Shown piece by piece: positions 1 to 12,915 of a stretch of DNA of 64,000 nucleotides; positions within the stretch are counted from its first letter, which is position 1, and each line of letters starts with the position of its first letter. A program made the position numbers and the translations under genes. Under the pieces are notes generated by a model. The model worked only from the letters and a program-made list of their open reading frames with translations, did no database searches and was not told the DNA's origin. The DNA is from Thelonectria olida (taxonomy: Eukaryota; Ascomycota; Sordariomycetes; Hypocreales; Nectriaceae): positions 496,001 through 560,000 of the forward strand of contig JAGPYM010000019.1 of assembly GCA_020736575.1 (NCBI GenBank), in the 5' to 3' direction.

Positions 1-811
1 GCAGATGGTGTTCGTGTTGTGCTGAAGATGTGTTCCTTGGTGAAGAAGACGAGACAATGCTAGTGGACTACTTCAGGACTGAAGAATACGGGGACCTCTT
101 CTATCAAAGATCTGTAGTGATGTCTTTGCGTTATTTAGCCAGGGGTGATTTTGCAGCCGGCGCTTGTCTATCCTCTCATGACCTCAAAACACGGTTCAAA
201 AATTACCAGTATCTCTGGTATGCTGCCAAAAATGCTATCATTAAGCTGCTCAAAGTCAATTCCCAAATCATTTGTTGCCGACTTTTTCAGTTCTCGGCTC
301 AAACCGGTCCAATCGAGTCATGCCTACAAGCTGCCAACGGATGGCCGTATCCGGACGAAGTCAACTGCAACGAGCTGGAAGTCTCCGAAGAACGATTGGC
401 ATGCTTTACACCGGGGTTCGGACCACTCCACCTCCCTGTACATCTAGGGGCTCCGCCTTGCCTAATAGACGCGTTGATAGACCAAGGGCTTGACCTGGAG
501 GCTCGCTCAAAGGACGGAAGAACGGCCCTGCATGTGGCTGCGGAAGGCGAGGGTGAATTGGATACACTCAATGCTCTTCTCGTTTATGGTAGCGACATCA
601 GTGTGGTTGGCAAGCCTGGGACACAGCATTATCAATTGCAGCGGTGTACCGTACTCTTGCTTCCGTTAAGCTGCTTGTTGATTGCGGTGCGGAGACTGAC
701 ATGGTTGACGAGAATGCGCTGTTGCAGTGCTCTCAGGATAAACCAGACATCGCCCAGTATTGGGTTGAGTGTGGTGTCGATGTTCCTCCTGAAGACGGAA
801 ATTTTGAGTAA
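1..811 (+). pseudogene. ankyrin-repeat protein, C-terminal part with a frameshift
   Basis: The frame is already open at base 3, so the gene starts outside the window. About 150 residues of non-repeat sequence lead into an ankyrin unit around 475-600 (DGRTALHVAAEGEGELDTL). Near 618-622 the ankyrin pattern stops and resumes in the next frame (LSIAAVYRTLASVKLLVDCG, about 626-690), which runs to a stop at 809-811. One base seems to be missing near a GGG. Ankyrin tails of this kind are usual in fungal NACHT-ankyrin receptors, but no NACHT domain is inside the window. A sequencing error is possible, but the surrounding 12 kb is full of relics, so decay fits better. Confidence 0.6.
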
Positions 812-866
812 TGATGAGACAAAGTGGATGAGACTTGGCCAACTGAAACACCTCCTGGGTAGGTAA

Positions 867-1745
867 CTTTCTTTGATATTGATTTCTTCCCGCTTTGTAG
901 TGCATCTAGGATGTACTGTTCAATTCTGAGCCGTGATCCTCACTTTTCTTGTCCGCAATGAGCCTCTTTAAACTGACTACTATACATATTTGTGCTAATA
1001 GTAATCACTTTTGCCTCCTTTGTCTCCTCTCGCCTGTTAGTAGTTGTGTGAATACTATACAACTAAGAAACAGTAAAGTAGGTGGAATTCGGCCCTAGTG
1101 AATAAATCTCCCTATTTTGATACTGGGGTGGTCACTCGGTCATTACTCCAACCCTCTATTTGAGCTCATAATAAACTAGCACCAAAATATGCGCAAGCAC
1201 GGTAAAGTCAAAGTCGGTTAAGACAAAACCTGTCATTTACAGCTAGCTACACGCTGCTTGTCGTATTGATACTTGGACCTCCTGTATCCTATGAACTCGA
1301 GAATCCTGACCAGGTCAGGAGAAACTTTACCACGATGCTGAGCTGCAGACTTTTAGCCACTTACCTTAGGTATCTCAGGTCACGAATCTCTACAGAGCTA
1401 TCCATTTTTTAGTACCAAGCAACCTAAGCATTAGTGTAACCCTCAGAGACAAGTTTCTGTCTAAAAACCAACACTGTACTCAGAACATATTATGCGCATT
1501 ATGAAATGACTCAAATTCACTTCAGAAGGGGCATCGTATGTTATGTTTCATGCAAAAATCAGAATCTTTATTATCGCATACCAACGTGGAAGACAACACA
1601 CGTGCCTAAAACTATGTGCGATCCCTCAGTTGTGCAAGACGGACCAAAGTCCGAAAAGTGGCCGAGTCGCCGGGTTGTCTCTTCTGGCAAACACACTTTG
1701 CCCGACTGATTCATAAGAAGCTGGATAGGTAATGGTACTCTCGTG
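867..1745. other. intergenic, no recognisable gene
   Basis: AT-leaning non-coding sequence with only short unconvincing reading frames. No RNA gene or repeat was recognised. Confidence 0.5.
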
Positions 1746-1982
1746 TCAGTAATAAATCCAAAATTCTTGGCCGCGACGGGTCACTTCGTGCAGGTATCCA
1801 ATTGTGTTACCGTCTTGGTCCAAAGCCTCCGTACCCTCCTGTCGGCGCTGTCCACAGGCGTGGCAGTGAACATCGTAAACGCTGTTCAGATAGCCACAAC
1901 TCATGCCTGGATCGGTGGAAGAGGCATTATCGCAAGACCAATGGGTGTGGTCCATGCGGGTTCTATCATAAATGGGAGCCAT
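1746..1982 (-). CDS. small cysteine-rich putative zinc-finger protein
   Basis: A 78-codon single-exon frame. Residues 14-46 hold HWSCDNA, then GMSCGYL, then DVHCHACGQRR. The W-x-C start followed by a C-x2-C-G knuckle resembles the small zinc ribbons (RanBP2-like) common in fungal hypothetical proteins. No signal peptide or membrane segment is visible. The overlapping forward frames lack any motif. Function unknown. It may be a relic, and expression would be needed to accept it. Confidence 0.4.
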   Translation of the reverse strand: MAPIYDRTRMDHTHWSCDNASSTDPGMSCGYLNSVYDVHCHACGQRRQEGTEALDQDGNTIGYLHEVTRRGQEFWIYY

Positions 1983-2038
1983 TTCAGGTACTGGGAAAGT
2001 TGAATGGCTATGGTCGGGAGAATTGTTTGTGTTGTTAA

Positions 2039-3042
2039 GCGTGTGCGTGAATGTTGCGTTACTCAGTGCGATGGTTGTAGAGTTGGTAAGATGGTGTCTT
2101 TACAATCCTGAAGCGGGAGAGAAAGCTCTCAAGTTATAGTGCGAAGGGAAAACTGAGTGAAAATAGTGTTCTGGAATCGAAGTTGTTTGTTATGGTATGC
2201 TGCCTCTATTTAGTGGACGGTTTGAACACATTTGACTTGTCCTGTGAATAATTCACATTAGAGCTTTAAACAGAATCTCTAGTTCCCCTAAGCACAGCTT
2301 TCATGTTCCTAAGATTTATATCCCCGTTGTTGGATGATTAATTTATGAACTATGGCGTGTACTTGTACTACCAAAAGTCAAATTTTGGGAATAAATGTGG
2401 TGATAGGTAGTTCAGGTACATTGGTATCCATGACAAAGAGTACTGGAACACATATCACGAGAACAAATAATAATCGAACACAAAGTACGAGGACGCGTGT
2501 TGCTTGAACACACCTCGCTCTTTCACTCCGGATTACTGGCCCAGCGGCCAGTCATGTTCAGTTAAGTTCCTTGGGCACCTGGGTAGTTAAAGGTAATCCG
2601 GGAATAATAAGCCATTTCGCTATATTCTTTTTATTTAAATATTAGTATTTGAGCTACCGTATAGATAAGTTTGACGCACCAAGATGCTTAGCAGCGCCGG
2701 GCGGGATCATAAAGCATTGTTCACCTGTTTCTTTAAGCCCTTGGCGTCCGAGGTGACAGAAGCACCCTTCGCATTGCCGCATTGCTTATTGTCGGCACAG
2801 CGGTGGATAAACCGGTATTCGGATTCAGAGCTCAGGAGATGTATGCAACTCCATTGAGCTGATAAGTTGAAATGCAGACCGACATGATGTTGACGGAAGT
2901 ATTTGTGGTGAAAGGGGTGGAAGCTAAGGCCGATTCTTGCTTGGCAAGAAAGTAAGCTAACATTGGCCAGAGGTGATAATATTATAGCTTAATACATAAA
3001 AAATAATTGCAACAGAGACACCTGTTGGGGCGATCCCGGGTA
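2039..3042. other. intergenic, no recognisable gene
   Basis: About 1 kb without a convincing reading frame; it forms the 3' flank of the receptor gene to its right. Confidence 0.5.
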
Positions 3043-4406
3043 TTATCGTCTCATTGCGTATGAACGATCCATCTCCTCCACTTGTACCATCATGTCTTTT
3101 CGTACATGTATCCCCGGCATACCGTGCTCACTGCCACTGTAGCTCCGGGAAGTACGGATGTGACTAGATATCACGGTCTGGATGGTTTCTGGACCTTGGT
3201 CGAAGTCCGACGTACTCGGCAATCCTTGTTCTGGATCTGCCAGTTGATGTGTCGAGCTCGACTCGTCGATATCTTTGTCTTTTGTTCTCGTGATGGTGCT
3301 GAGCTTGATGGCGTGACTGTGATTCGTTCGACTGATGGGATGGCTGCTGCCGTAGGAGCTGAGGAATGAATGGGGAAGCATGTGGCGGAAAACCGGTCGT
3401 AGCAATGGAAAACAAGCTGAGATTTGATTGTTAAGCGAGATCTTGACGGAGGGTTTGAAGGTGCGGGGGGGTCAAATACCAGAAACAATTGCCAGGTTCA
3501 TCTCGACCTCTCCCCACATGAAACTGGGGGCTATGTCGTGTGGCATTTCAGTAGTTTTGGTATCATATCGGATAGACAAAACTATGCATATCACGGAGGC
3601 GAGGCAAACACTGCTTCGTTAGTCGCTTGTGTTATGCGGCATCGAAGAAAAACTCACATAAAGCCGACCAAGAAGAGGCCAATAACACCAAGCTTTTGGC
3701 CAGTTCGTAGATGGAGCCTGCCGACTTCAATCACCGGCAAGATCAGAATAATAATGTCCATAATGCAATGGGTCAGGATTGTGCCAAAGAAGAATTGGGC
3801 CTCGTTGATGGTACAGCGACCATGAATCGACTTGTCCCAGAAGTACGGGGTGGGAAGACATTGAAAGGACACCATGAATGTGCGAAGGATTATCCACATG
3901 ACAGATATGACAAACATGGCCTGGATTGGAATTCGAATCGAAGAATGTTTGAATAGTCGCCAGTAGAGGGCCAAGATGGTGAACTTTGTGCAGGCAATGG
4001 AGGCGGCATAGCATAACTCGACACAGAACATGAGACGTCTTCCATGTACAAGCACGTTCTCCCTCTGGCTTTCGGTGAGAGATGGGTCGAGGGTTTGGCC
4101 GAAGCTCCAGTGAACGGTCCCTGCATTCCAGTTAGAACTCCCAACATAAACTCGAAGCTACATTCTTACAGATGATGGTGAGGGTATTGAAACCGCTCGC
4201 AAATATCTCCGGTCGGTAAGCTTTCCGTTCGCCAGGACGCAGACGGCACACAATAGACTCACGAAGGCCGCCAGGCAAAAGTAATCATCAAACCACCAGC
4301 GCTGTTTCGTCATATGTCGGGCGATGACCCGAAGGATCAATGCCGCGAGAGCTGCAATCCAGGTGACGCTAGCGGCGACATAGACACTCGTTTGAAGCCC
4401 AGCCAT
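3043..4406 (-). pseudogene. PTH11-like seven-transmembrane receptor with one frame break
   Basis: Exons inferred at 4406-4170, 4120-3658, 3610-3480 and 3416-3043, with introns of 49, 47 and 63 bp, all GT-AG. The protein starts with a membrane segment (TSVYVAASVTWIAALAALI), has the KQRWWFDDYFCLAAF loop typical of the fungal Rhodopsin/PTH11 family, then further hydrophobic helices and a hydrophilic tail ending IHVRKDMMVQVEEMDRSY. Such proteins are plasma-membrane receptors, some needed for host-surface sensing. The exons sum to 1205 nt, not a multiple of three. Exon 1 changes frame between about 4235 and 4215: the first frame fits up to VCVLAN, the other from EIFASGFNTLTII onward, which also gives the right splice phase. 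So it carries a 1-nt indel or the assembly has an error. Confidence 0.75.
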
Positions 4407-7400
4407 GGCTGCGACTGTACGCTCACGACGAAGTTCTCATGAAAGCTTTGAGGGATACGGCATCACGGTTGACAAAAGATCCGTGTTGGCAACAGAACAG
4501 GAGCGCCAAAGTAACGAAGGAATGAGCGCCATGAGCATGCGTGGGGATGATCTGCGTTTAAACGCCAGCTGACTCAGGACCCGAACTTGTTGATTGCTAT
4601 GCGGGGGAGGGTCAACCAACTCCTTTCAGGTCAACTAGCACAAGCCTAACAACCCCGGGGAAGAGGCGTGGCTTCTGCGATTGACGACGAGGCCCTGGAT
4701 TAAGGGGTAAAGAGAGCGTCATATCGGTTCCCAGCATCTGATTTGAGGATGCAGTTGAATATTGGGATGGATGGACTGATTAACCCCATGAGACCGAGTC
4801 CAAGCTGCCCGCTGGAAACCGAGCGAAAACTTAGCGCCAACAACCAGACGAAACTGGACCATCTGGACCCTGGTATCTGAGCCCACTTAGCAGTCGATTT
4901 CTCATAGGGAGCGGTTTAAGGCGGTGATAGTACGCGAGTACTTCGTACGTAAGAATGTTCGTTCTGGCGCATAATCTGCGTGGCCAGACTGGACATGGGG
5001 GTGGTTTGCCACTCTACCGTGCCATGCAACCCCAGGGACCGGGGAAGCCGGCTTCCCAGGACAGTTAAGGGGCAGATCTGCACCTCTCCATTGGCTGGAG
5101 TTTGTTGGTTCTAGAACGTCATGCTGACTTGTGGTGTCCGCTAAAGCTGGGTGGCTGCACGCACACATGCTTTGCGAAACGAGTTCATTGATGCAGATCG
5201 AAGATCCCGGAGGAGCCGCAACGCGATGGCTTTTCCAGTTCTGACCTTCCTTTTCTGGGCACGCAAGGCTCGAGACGACGATGGTCTGCGTCAAATAAGT
5301 AAATGACTGGTATTGGGTATTGGGGTGTTATGGACAAGACAGTCGTCCAGGCAGCTCGAGAACTCGCCAGGACGATTTTACAAAGAACAGGAATGACTTT
5401 TCTTTCTGTCGAGTTGGCCAGGCCGGCGCAGCTATCCGCGAACGCGGGCAGTGTGAGGCATTCGGCGAGTGGTGTGAAAGAATAGCGCAGATCCGCCGCC
5501 CTCGCTCGGTTGCCAAACCCGAGCCATCGGTATGGTCCCGGTTCATCTTGTACTCGTCTGGTTGATCTGGTGAAGCCCTCTCAATGGACGTGTAAGTTGT
5601 AAATGAACGCCCACAAAAGATAAATGATGAATGATGCGGGCTGATGTCTTCTTATCTTCTGTAACTCTGCGGGCGTCAACCTGCCCTTCGTCGGTTCTGG
5701 TTCCAGCAAGTCGGGTGCTACGCCGGGACTCGGAATGCCCTCCCGCGTATCAAACTCATTAAGAATCTCCCCGTCTGTTTTCAGCTGAGGGTGCAACAGA
5801 ACTAACAATGTCCAGCCCTAATATCCGTTTCTCGTCTAAGGGCTGACTTGGAAGAACCCTTCAAAGCCTCGGACCGATCAGACAGTTAATTCCCGACGAA
5901 GGCCATAAGGTTCAGTCTGGAAGGGTCTGGAAACGACGTCGGAAAGATTTTCTGCGGGCAGGTGAAGAACAACAGCAGCGGGTAACCAATGCTGCCCGTC
6001 CCATCCCTGCAACACGAACAATAACCGAGGACCTACCTATAGTGGTTAAAGCCCCTAAGCTGCCTTGGGTAGGTCATTCGACATGCTGGCATGCGTACTG
6101 TAACTTATGTAAAGGACAGGACAGGAATTTATTCAAAAAGCTGCTATTACAACATTCGAATTGTCTTTGCGCTTTGTTGTGCCAGAATAACAGCCTCTGC
6201 AATCGTACTGGGGATTGTCCGCACGGTTGAGATTGAGAACCCTCACGCTGCAAACACCCAAACCAATTTGCCCTATCTAAACGCCTTGGGTCACGAACCC
6301 ACCTTGAAGGATGACAAAAGCAGCAATTAGAGGCTCAACCCACTTCGGTCAAAAGTTTGACCCTAAGAAACGGCGTTGTGGTGATCGGTGGGATTGTTAA
6401 GCGCCTTCACTGGCCTTGGACAGGCCACATCAAGTGGTGATAAAAAACCAGCAGACTAATCGGAGTGGAGACGGCCGTTCGCGCTTCCGCAAGTTCGTGG
6501 AAGCTATGACGCCTTGAACATGGCCGACTTCTCTGCAGATTTGGCCGTTTCCGTACCTATTCAAGCACTGATCGCGAGAGCCTTTTCTCGTTGTTACTGA
6601 GTACAGCATGAATCCGAAAAACACGCAGCCAGTTGGCTTCTCCATACCGAACCTGCCAGAACAGTTTGCTGGGCATGCGGCTGTTTACCTAGAATTCCCA
6701 CATGATATAGAATGTCAACACGGTTCCCGAGCAAGACTTTGGCGGTTGCGTCAATGGGAGATAATCGCAATGGTGGCTAAAGCCCCAAGCAAGATCTTCC
6801 GATTGGATTGTTAGGACCTTTCTCAGAGCATGCATATTCGCAGTGGCATGCATCTGACGGGCACTCAGTTCTCATAGTCGGCACATCAGCCAGCCAGACA
6901 ACGTAATGCTAAAGATTGCAGAGGCAGGGGGGAGAGCTGTGAAGGGAGTCATTTGGTCGTTTATGTGTGTTCATGCCGGTGCTAAATGGGAAAACAGTCT
7001 TACCTTGACTTTCGTAAGAATTCTAGTGATGACTTTTCCTACGCATAGGGTAATGCTCTACTCCGTCTCTGTTTTGAGGGAATCTGAGTCGCGGTCTCAA
7101 AGCCGAAACTCAAAGAGCCAGCCATAATCCGTCTTCATCTATATCAAAGCGAAATAAGTTCGTTGAGACTCCGGCAGACATCATTCGTTGATGAGATATC
7201 ACGGGAGCCATGCAATGCACCTTGACGACTCGTACCCTGTAGTCCCGATCTGCATCCCATGCTCAAACGCTGTACTGGTAATTCTTTCTCCGCCAGGACC
7301 ATCTAGAGCAAAGGACTGCGTTATGCCAGTCCACCGGTTGCTCGCAGTGTCTAGTATTCCGCTTGTGCCGAACCCTTCTTCTTTTCCATCTGTGTAAAAG

Positions 7401-7731
7401 AAAACAAAACCCCTCTAGCATCCACAGTACTCGCTAGGCATGGGCGCAACTCGGTTGAGGCGGGACAACTAGCCCTTCCGACAACCTCCAAAGTCCATGT
7501 TAAGAACAAAGGTGGGTTCGAGGGATGATTTCTGCCGTTTAGACTTGCACAACGATATTACATTGTTTTCCAACAGATAAGGCTTAGCAGGAAAGGTGTA
7601 CTGAAACGAATTTGCATGCCTCAGTGTGTATTGAAATACAGGTCTCAATATCCTGGCATGGTCTCTAACCTTTTCGGCTTTTATCAGTGGGTGTCTGGTG
7701 AGAAGGTTCCAGCGCAGGAAGTGGTGAAAAC
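4407..7731. other. gene-poor stretch, no supportable gene
   Basis: More than 3 kb with only scattered short frames on both strands. A minus-strand frame around 5808-5600 (EPTKGRLTPAELQKIRR) looks faintly coding but has no partner exon or recognisable family. Likely the decayed remains of older genes. Confidence 0.45.
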
Positions 7732-8268
7732 CTACATCAAGGCCAAAGATGGCTCTGTGTTCCAAACAAGCGCACCCATGCCGCTGTACCTGTCTTCGTC
7801 CTGCTGAGCAAGTCCCCGAGCCAATTGACCAGCTTCGTGCCCTTCCAGAACGAGCTCTTGCTCAACACCGCAGCCGTTTCGTAGAGTTGGCGCCTGATTG
7901 AAGATTTGAGCCAAGCAACGAGTTAGATGGCCACCACTTTGCCGGATTTGACGATAATTGCGCATGTGGCCAGTTTGAGTCTTGTCGCACAAGACGTGCT
8001 TGATGGGTTGCTTGATGTCGAAATAGAACTCCCGCGAGTCCCTTCTTATATTCCACGATGAGATAAATTCCCAACTGAGAAGCAGGAAGTTCATCTCTTT
8101 ATCTGCTGCAAAACGGCTTACATAGTAGGACTGGGGAAGATGACCAGGCTCGGCAAGACAGGCAATTGTCTTGGATGAAAGTCTCAGGTTGGAAAGCTCC
8201 GACGATTCCAGGGAGTGGGTCATGGTATGGTTCACTTCAGGGGGAACCTAGAGCAGCAGTCTGGGAGG
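7732..8268 (-). pseudogene. F-box protein relic
   Basis: On the minus strand, the sequence from about 8265 reads VPPEVNHTM..SSELSNLRLSSKTIA, an F-box-like start, then LPQSYYVSRFAADKEMNFLL, which matches the segment following the F-box in a large fungal family, and later ELVLEGHEAGQLARG before a stop at 7732. An in-frame TAG lies directly upstream of the first motif, so no start codon is left (or a splice acceptor CTAG is there). Further family-like but out-of-frame sequence continues to about 7470. F-box proteins are SCF ubiquitin-ligase adaptors; this copy is probably dead. Confidence 0.5.
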
Positions 8269-10079
8269 CTCTATAAGAATTGGGAGAAAGTCGGCTGTGC
8301 TTGCGCTTTGGTAGAAGGAATGGCACCGAATGTGCTGGGATCGGCCAGTAGAAAAGTCAAGAACGTGGGTAAGCTTGCAGGTGATTTCCAATCTTCCGAA
8401 GCGCCTCCAAAGTTAACAGCGGGAAAGGGAGCCTAAAAACGATCCATCGGGAGGCAGAAGATGAGGTTTCATAGAAGTTTTGCGATTCGTTGAGGCTCCT
8501 GGCTCCTGAGGACCTGCCAGCAGCGCGACCTGCCAAGGAGCATCTACCAGCAGACATTGCCAGGCCTTCACAGAGGGATATTAATGCATGGAATTTAATT
8601 TTAAGTGCTACCGTGAGTCTATGTAGTAAGCATCCGCGTTATTGCTAGCCCGAAGAGCTCCAGAGCAGATGTATCCGATATACGCGGGAGACAGCGAGTA
8701 TCGTTCCCGCCCAGACCTGGTTTGGAGCAGGTCGGCAGCCATATCAACTGGTAGCTAGCCATCTAACTTACCTGCCCTTATCTTACGCTGCCAGTCTAGT
8801 CGCTGTCTAGGGACGAAAGGGTGACAGCCAGTGTGAGAACTAGATGCGCCCCAAACAAGGTGCAATCAAGTTACAGCTTCAGTTGTGTGTTCGGCAGCCG
8901 CCGAACAGCAGGAAAATAAAGCTTTGAACAGGGACTGAGCGGTGGTAATTGATGGCTTCCCAGCTGTTGTTGCCCACGAATAAACACAAACGGTGAGCTG
9001 TAACAGGATTGCCAAGGCGATTGGAACTAGCGAATTATATTTACTTCACGCAGCATCACAGCTTTTGAAGTGGCATTTCCATTACGTGTCTAATATATGG
9101 TACTAAGCTTGCGAAAATTAGAGACAGCTCAGCTTCGCCCAATTTGCCTCCCAGAGGTGGACCTGGCATGTTGTCAGCATTGTGCGTAGGTATTGTCGAG
9201 CTCTGCACATCTATACCTAGTAGAGGACACTCTTTGTGCGGAATTACACAGCATGTTCGGTTTAAGAATTTTACCCTAAGCACCTATTCGTTGCACCTGG
9301 GACAACATCCTCGTCTCATGCCGAGACCAAGTTGAGGGGCCACTGTTGTCCGCATATGCAGTGAGACTTGAATGCTGCTTCAAGAGTCGCTATACATGTG
9401 GGCACACAGTGTCAACTTGGCGAACGGCTGTCCTCGGTTAGAACGTGCTTGTCCAAGGGCACAAGTAGAAGCTGCGTATGGGATATAGGTCTTGCTAAGG
9501 TGCTTTCAGGTTTACTCTCAATAATATATGTTTGCTCCCTACCTCGCACTTGTACCAAGTTAGACTTTTACGCGTCCCCGTCGTGTGGAAGTAAGTGAGT
9601 ATTGATGCCGACCTGACATCGAATCTAAACTCTGAAAGAAGCGTGAAAAGAGCCCTTTCGCTTTAGTCCCACTAATTAGGTAGTCCAGCTAGCCGTGCCT
9701 TCTCTTGGTGGTTGACCAGAAGTTCAGGACCAGGCATCTCAGACAAAGGCTCAACATCTCCTAATATTGGGGAATCTGCGTTTCTAGAGCCGCAAGTTCT
9801 TGGACGGGGGAAATGCTTCCCAGGTCTTGAATAAGCGTGGTTTTGAGCCTCAGGATGGCATGTATTGGGACGAGACCACACTAATTTGGGTCCAGGAAGG
9901 GCACGCAATCGAGCCATCATACTCGCGGATTTCGGAGGCTGCGGTGTTTCGACATTGGTTCTAGCAGAGGTTCTTTCGTGTATGGAAGTCGATGGGGTTT
10001 AGGTTCGGCTTCGGTAACTAGATTTGGAGGGTGATTAATAAACGAGACAGAGTCGCGACTGAGATCAAGAGAGGTACAG
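8269..10079. other. gene-poor stretch
   Basis: No convincing gene. Minus-strand frames around 9056-9283 and 9672-9920 have no recognisable motif. Confidence 0.45.
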
Positions 10080-10375
10080 TTTATTGGTGGACCGAAGGAC
10101 AAAATCTCCGTGCCCGGACTCGATCCCAGCGATGGTCGAAGGGACAGACTGTACAAAGGACTTGACATGTCCCAGCAGGAGCTTGATGGCTGCTTGTACT
10201 TCCGTGACGTGGCTACCACCTTCTTCGCGAACGGCTTCGGACTTTCTAATTCTGCTCAGCGTCTTCTTGAGAGCATCTTACCACTCGCCTGCATCGCGCA
10301 GTAAATCCTCGCCCGGGAGGCTTACTTCTCTGGACTCTGTCCGACTGAGATTTTTCTTCCAAGCCTTACCAGACG
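10080..10375 (-). pseudogene. unrecognised protein relic with an internal stop
   Basis: One minus-strand frame reads continuously for about 95 codons with amphipathic, coding-like composition (KNLSRTESREVSLPGEDLL, then GEW-stop-DALKKTLSRIRKSEAV, then IKLLLGHVKSFVQSVPSTIA). A single TAA interrupts it after GEW, and it closes at a stop near 10080. The style recalls the helical N-terminal domains of fungal STAND proteins, but I cannot assign it to a family. Confidence 0.35.
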
Positions 10376-12915
10376 CTTAGAAGACCGCGTTTGAGAGGTA
10401 CGGCTGCGGAAGGTTCGGATGCCATCATTGACGGAGATCACCCTAGCCTTGCTCAGCAAAGCTGAAACCTCTATCGTTGGCTGCGGTGAGAGCCACTCGA
10501 AGAGGCCTTTGGATGGGGAGGCTACCGGAAGAGTGGGAAAGCTATCAGCGGAGGCTGCTAGAAGGGTTGCCGGAAGAGCTTTTCGGAGGGCCGATGGAAA
10601 GGCTGATGAAAGACTTTTTGGCGAGGTTCGTTCTGAAGAGTGGTTGGAAGAAGCTGCTGGCTGCTGGAGAGGTTGAATGGCTGGCGATGTCAGGAGAGCC
10701 TCCAGGGGGGCGAGGGGGGCTACGGTGAGAGCCTCTTCGTGTACGTGCATGTACCTAAGGCGAATTAGAGCGCTTAAAATTTTACTGTCGGGTGCCCAAT
10801 TACCAGTCGGTGTGTTGGGCAGTACTGGGCAAGTCGAGCATCGTAACTCTTGTTTTGCCTGCCCGGGGGTAATCCATAATTTTTTGAGTCAGGCTCGCTA
10901 CAGGGCCGGCTTAAGATGTCTTGTAGGTGAGGTTTCAACGTGTCCAGCGAAAACCATTCTATTTGGTCTTTCTTAAACACTTGATAGATGTATGATTCTA
11001 GGCCAGTAACGATCATGATCCTGGGAAGCAATCTAGACGCATAGCACAGGTCGTGATAGGATATCTTCACAACTTGGGAGATTGTCTATAGTGCTAGAAA
11101 AGGTGACTGTACCGTCAAATGCCCATTGCGCCCATCTGTAGGTATGATAACGAGAGAATTCTTACGGCTTTTCGAACCGCAGAACGATACCGTTCACTGG
11201 CGTTCAGACCGCTATTTCCCGGGGCATTCATTGCTCAAGCTTGACGCTGAGGTGCGCAAAGTGCATCGGTTGTATAGCCGTCAAACTTGACCATCGTCTC
11301 CATTCAATGCGTCACGTCGTGGTCAACCTGGATGAATGGTATTCAATTAAGATCAGATCATACAAACAGCCCAAGGAGTAAACAATTTAGCATCATTCTC
11401 AGCGATCTGGAAACGTTATAATGACAATCTGACGATGCGGGTGTACCTAGCCACTCCAGGGAGAGGGAGGCCTCTGGTGAAGTCGGTGTGTGCTCACGGA
11501 AACTACCGAGCCAAGGCTAAAGAAACTCGTTTCATAAAACCAACGTTATCGAGCTTGAAGTATGTGATTTCGGATCATAGATTTGGGCCGAAGAAAACCG
11601 CATCCAGGGTCCATCGTTGAGGCGCAGCTTCAATAGTTCGATGCGTGCTTAAGGAGGCTGAGCTAAGTATGGGTGAATTACGTGGCTAACTGCCTTGTGA
11701 GGTAAGGGGCTTTGATCTGGTCCAAGACACAGCCTTGAGATTTGTTTCATGAAACTTTATTCGATTTAAAGCAGGCCATTGATCAACTCTTACCTTATCA
11801 GTCAACTCGTCGCCTTGAGAGTACTACGCTAAATATAGATGCCGCCGGAGGTACGCATCACAACTCCCGACGCGAGACGCCTCGATCAAGTGTTCAACGT
11901 GCTTCAGTACACAAAGTACAGGTTTTTTCATGACTGAAACATCATCCAGCAACCGATAACAGATTACGTTACGTAGTAGCCTGGCATTGAACAACGCGTT
12001 GCACAGGGTGGATTCAGGGGCGTGTGCAGCTTCATTTTAGCAGAGTAGGAACAAGTGTGTGGGAGCAAAACCAAAACAGACCGATGTTTTCGTACTCATA
12101 AAGACAGAGAGCAACCTTATCATTGTCTCCAGTTGTTAGAGACGCTATAGTTTGAGGAGTTCTTAACCTCGTGACAAAGCACGACTCGAAATGAGGCATC
12201 GATCTAAATGTGTTCGCTCGGGCGAAATGCAATAACAGAGCACTTCGTAGCGAACTGTCCATCAAGTAAACAAATGCCAAATGCATCCCAATGGCATCAT
12301 GTAACACAATGAGCGGGATAACGTTAGCAACTCTGCTGTTTGTTGGCTTGTTCGTAGCTTCATGGCTTGCTGTGGCGACCAGGGGCCACTCAAATACCCC
12401 CATGATCTTGCCCGTTTGAACTGCAGAATAGTCAGTCTGTAACCAACAAAAGTTCCCCCGTGTCGTATTAGAATTCTGGTAGCCAGCGATACCCCCTTGC
12501 TCCACGACGGTAAAATGAGAGCGAACGCAGACTTGACTGATCGCCGAGGCATTTCCATTATCAAATCAATCCGTTCAGGGGTGAACAATCGCAGCCTCAG
12601 CAGAGTCCCAGTTGCTATGGCTGTAACCAAGTTCACTTCGTCCCCAGATTTAGTTGCTGGGTCTTCTAGCAGACGGGATCAGGCGTGGTTCGACTTAAAT
12701 TCGAGTTGGTTCGGCGAAAGGTAGTGGAAGATTGCTCGACAGCCCCTTTCCAGATAAATAACCCATCGTTGCTTCTTCTCCTCAGTGCCTTCTACACCAT
12801 CCCAGTCAGTCACTTCTCTCTCTCCGTCTGCCCTTATTTCTATACTCTGCCTCGAAAACACGTTCCGGTCTACCCAGTTCGACGTCCATCGCTTCGCATC
12901 AGGGGCGGCCGTACC
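10376..12915. other. gene-poor stretch and 5' flank of the GT32 gene
   Basis: No supportable gene. Bases 12740-12915 are pyrimidine-rich (CTTCTTCTCCTC, TCTCTCTCCGTC), typical of a fungal 5' leader for the gene starting at 12916. Confidence 0.5.

Noticed and set aside
4902..5294. 130-codon minus-strand frame
   Set aside because: No motif, unusual composition, no partner exons; likely chance.
12032..12636. Two overlapping minus-strand frames of 124 and 157 codons
   Set aside because: Neither shows a family pattern, and the composition is not coding-like.
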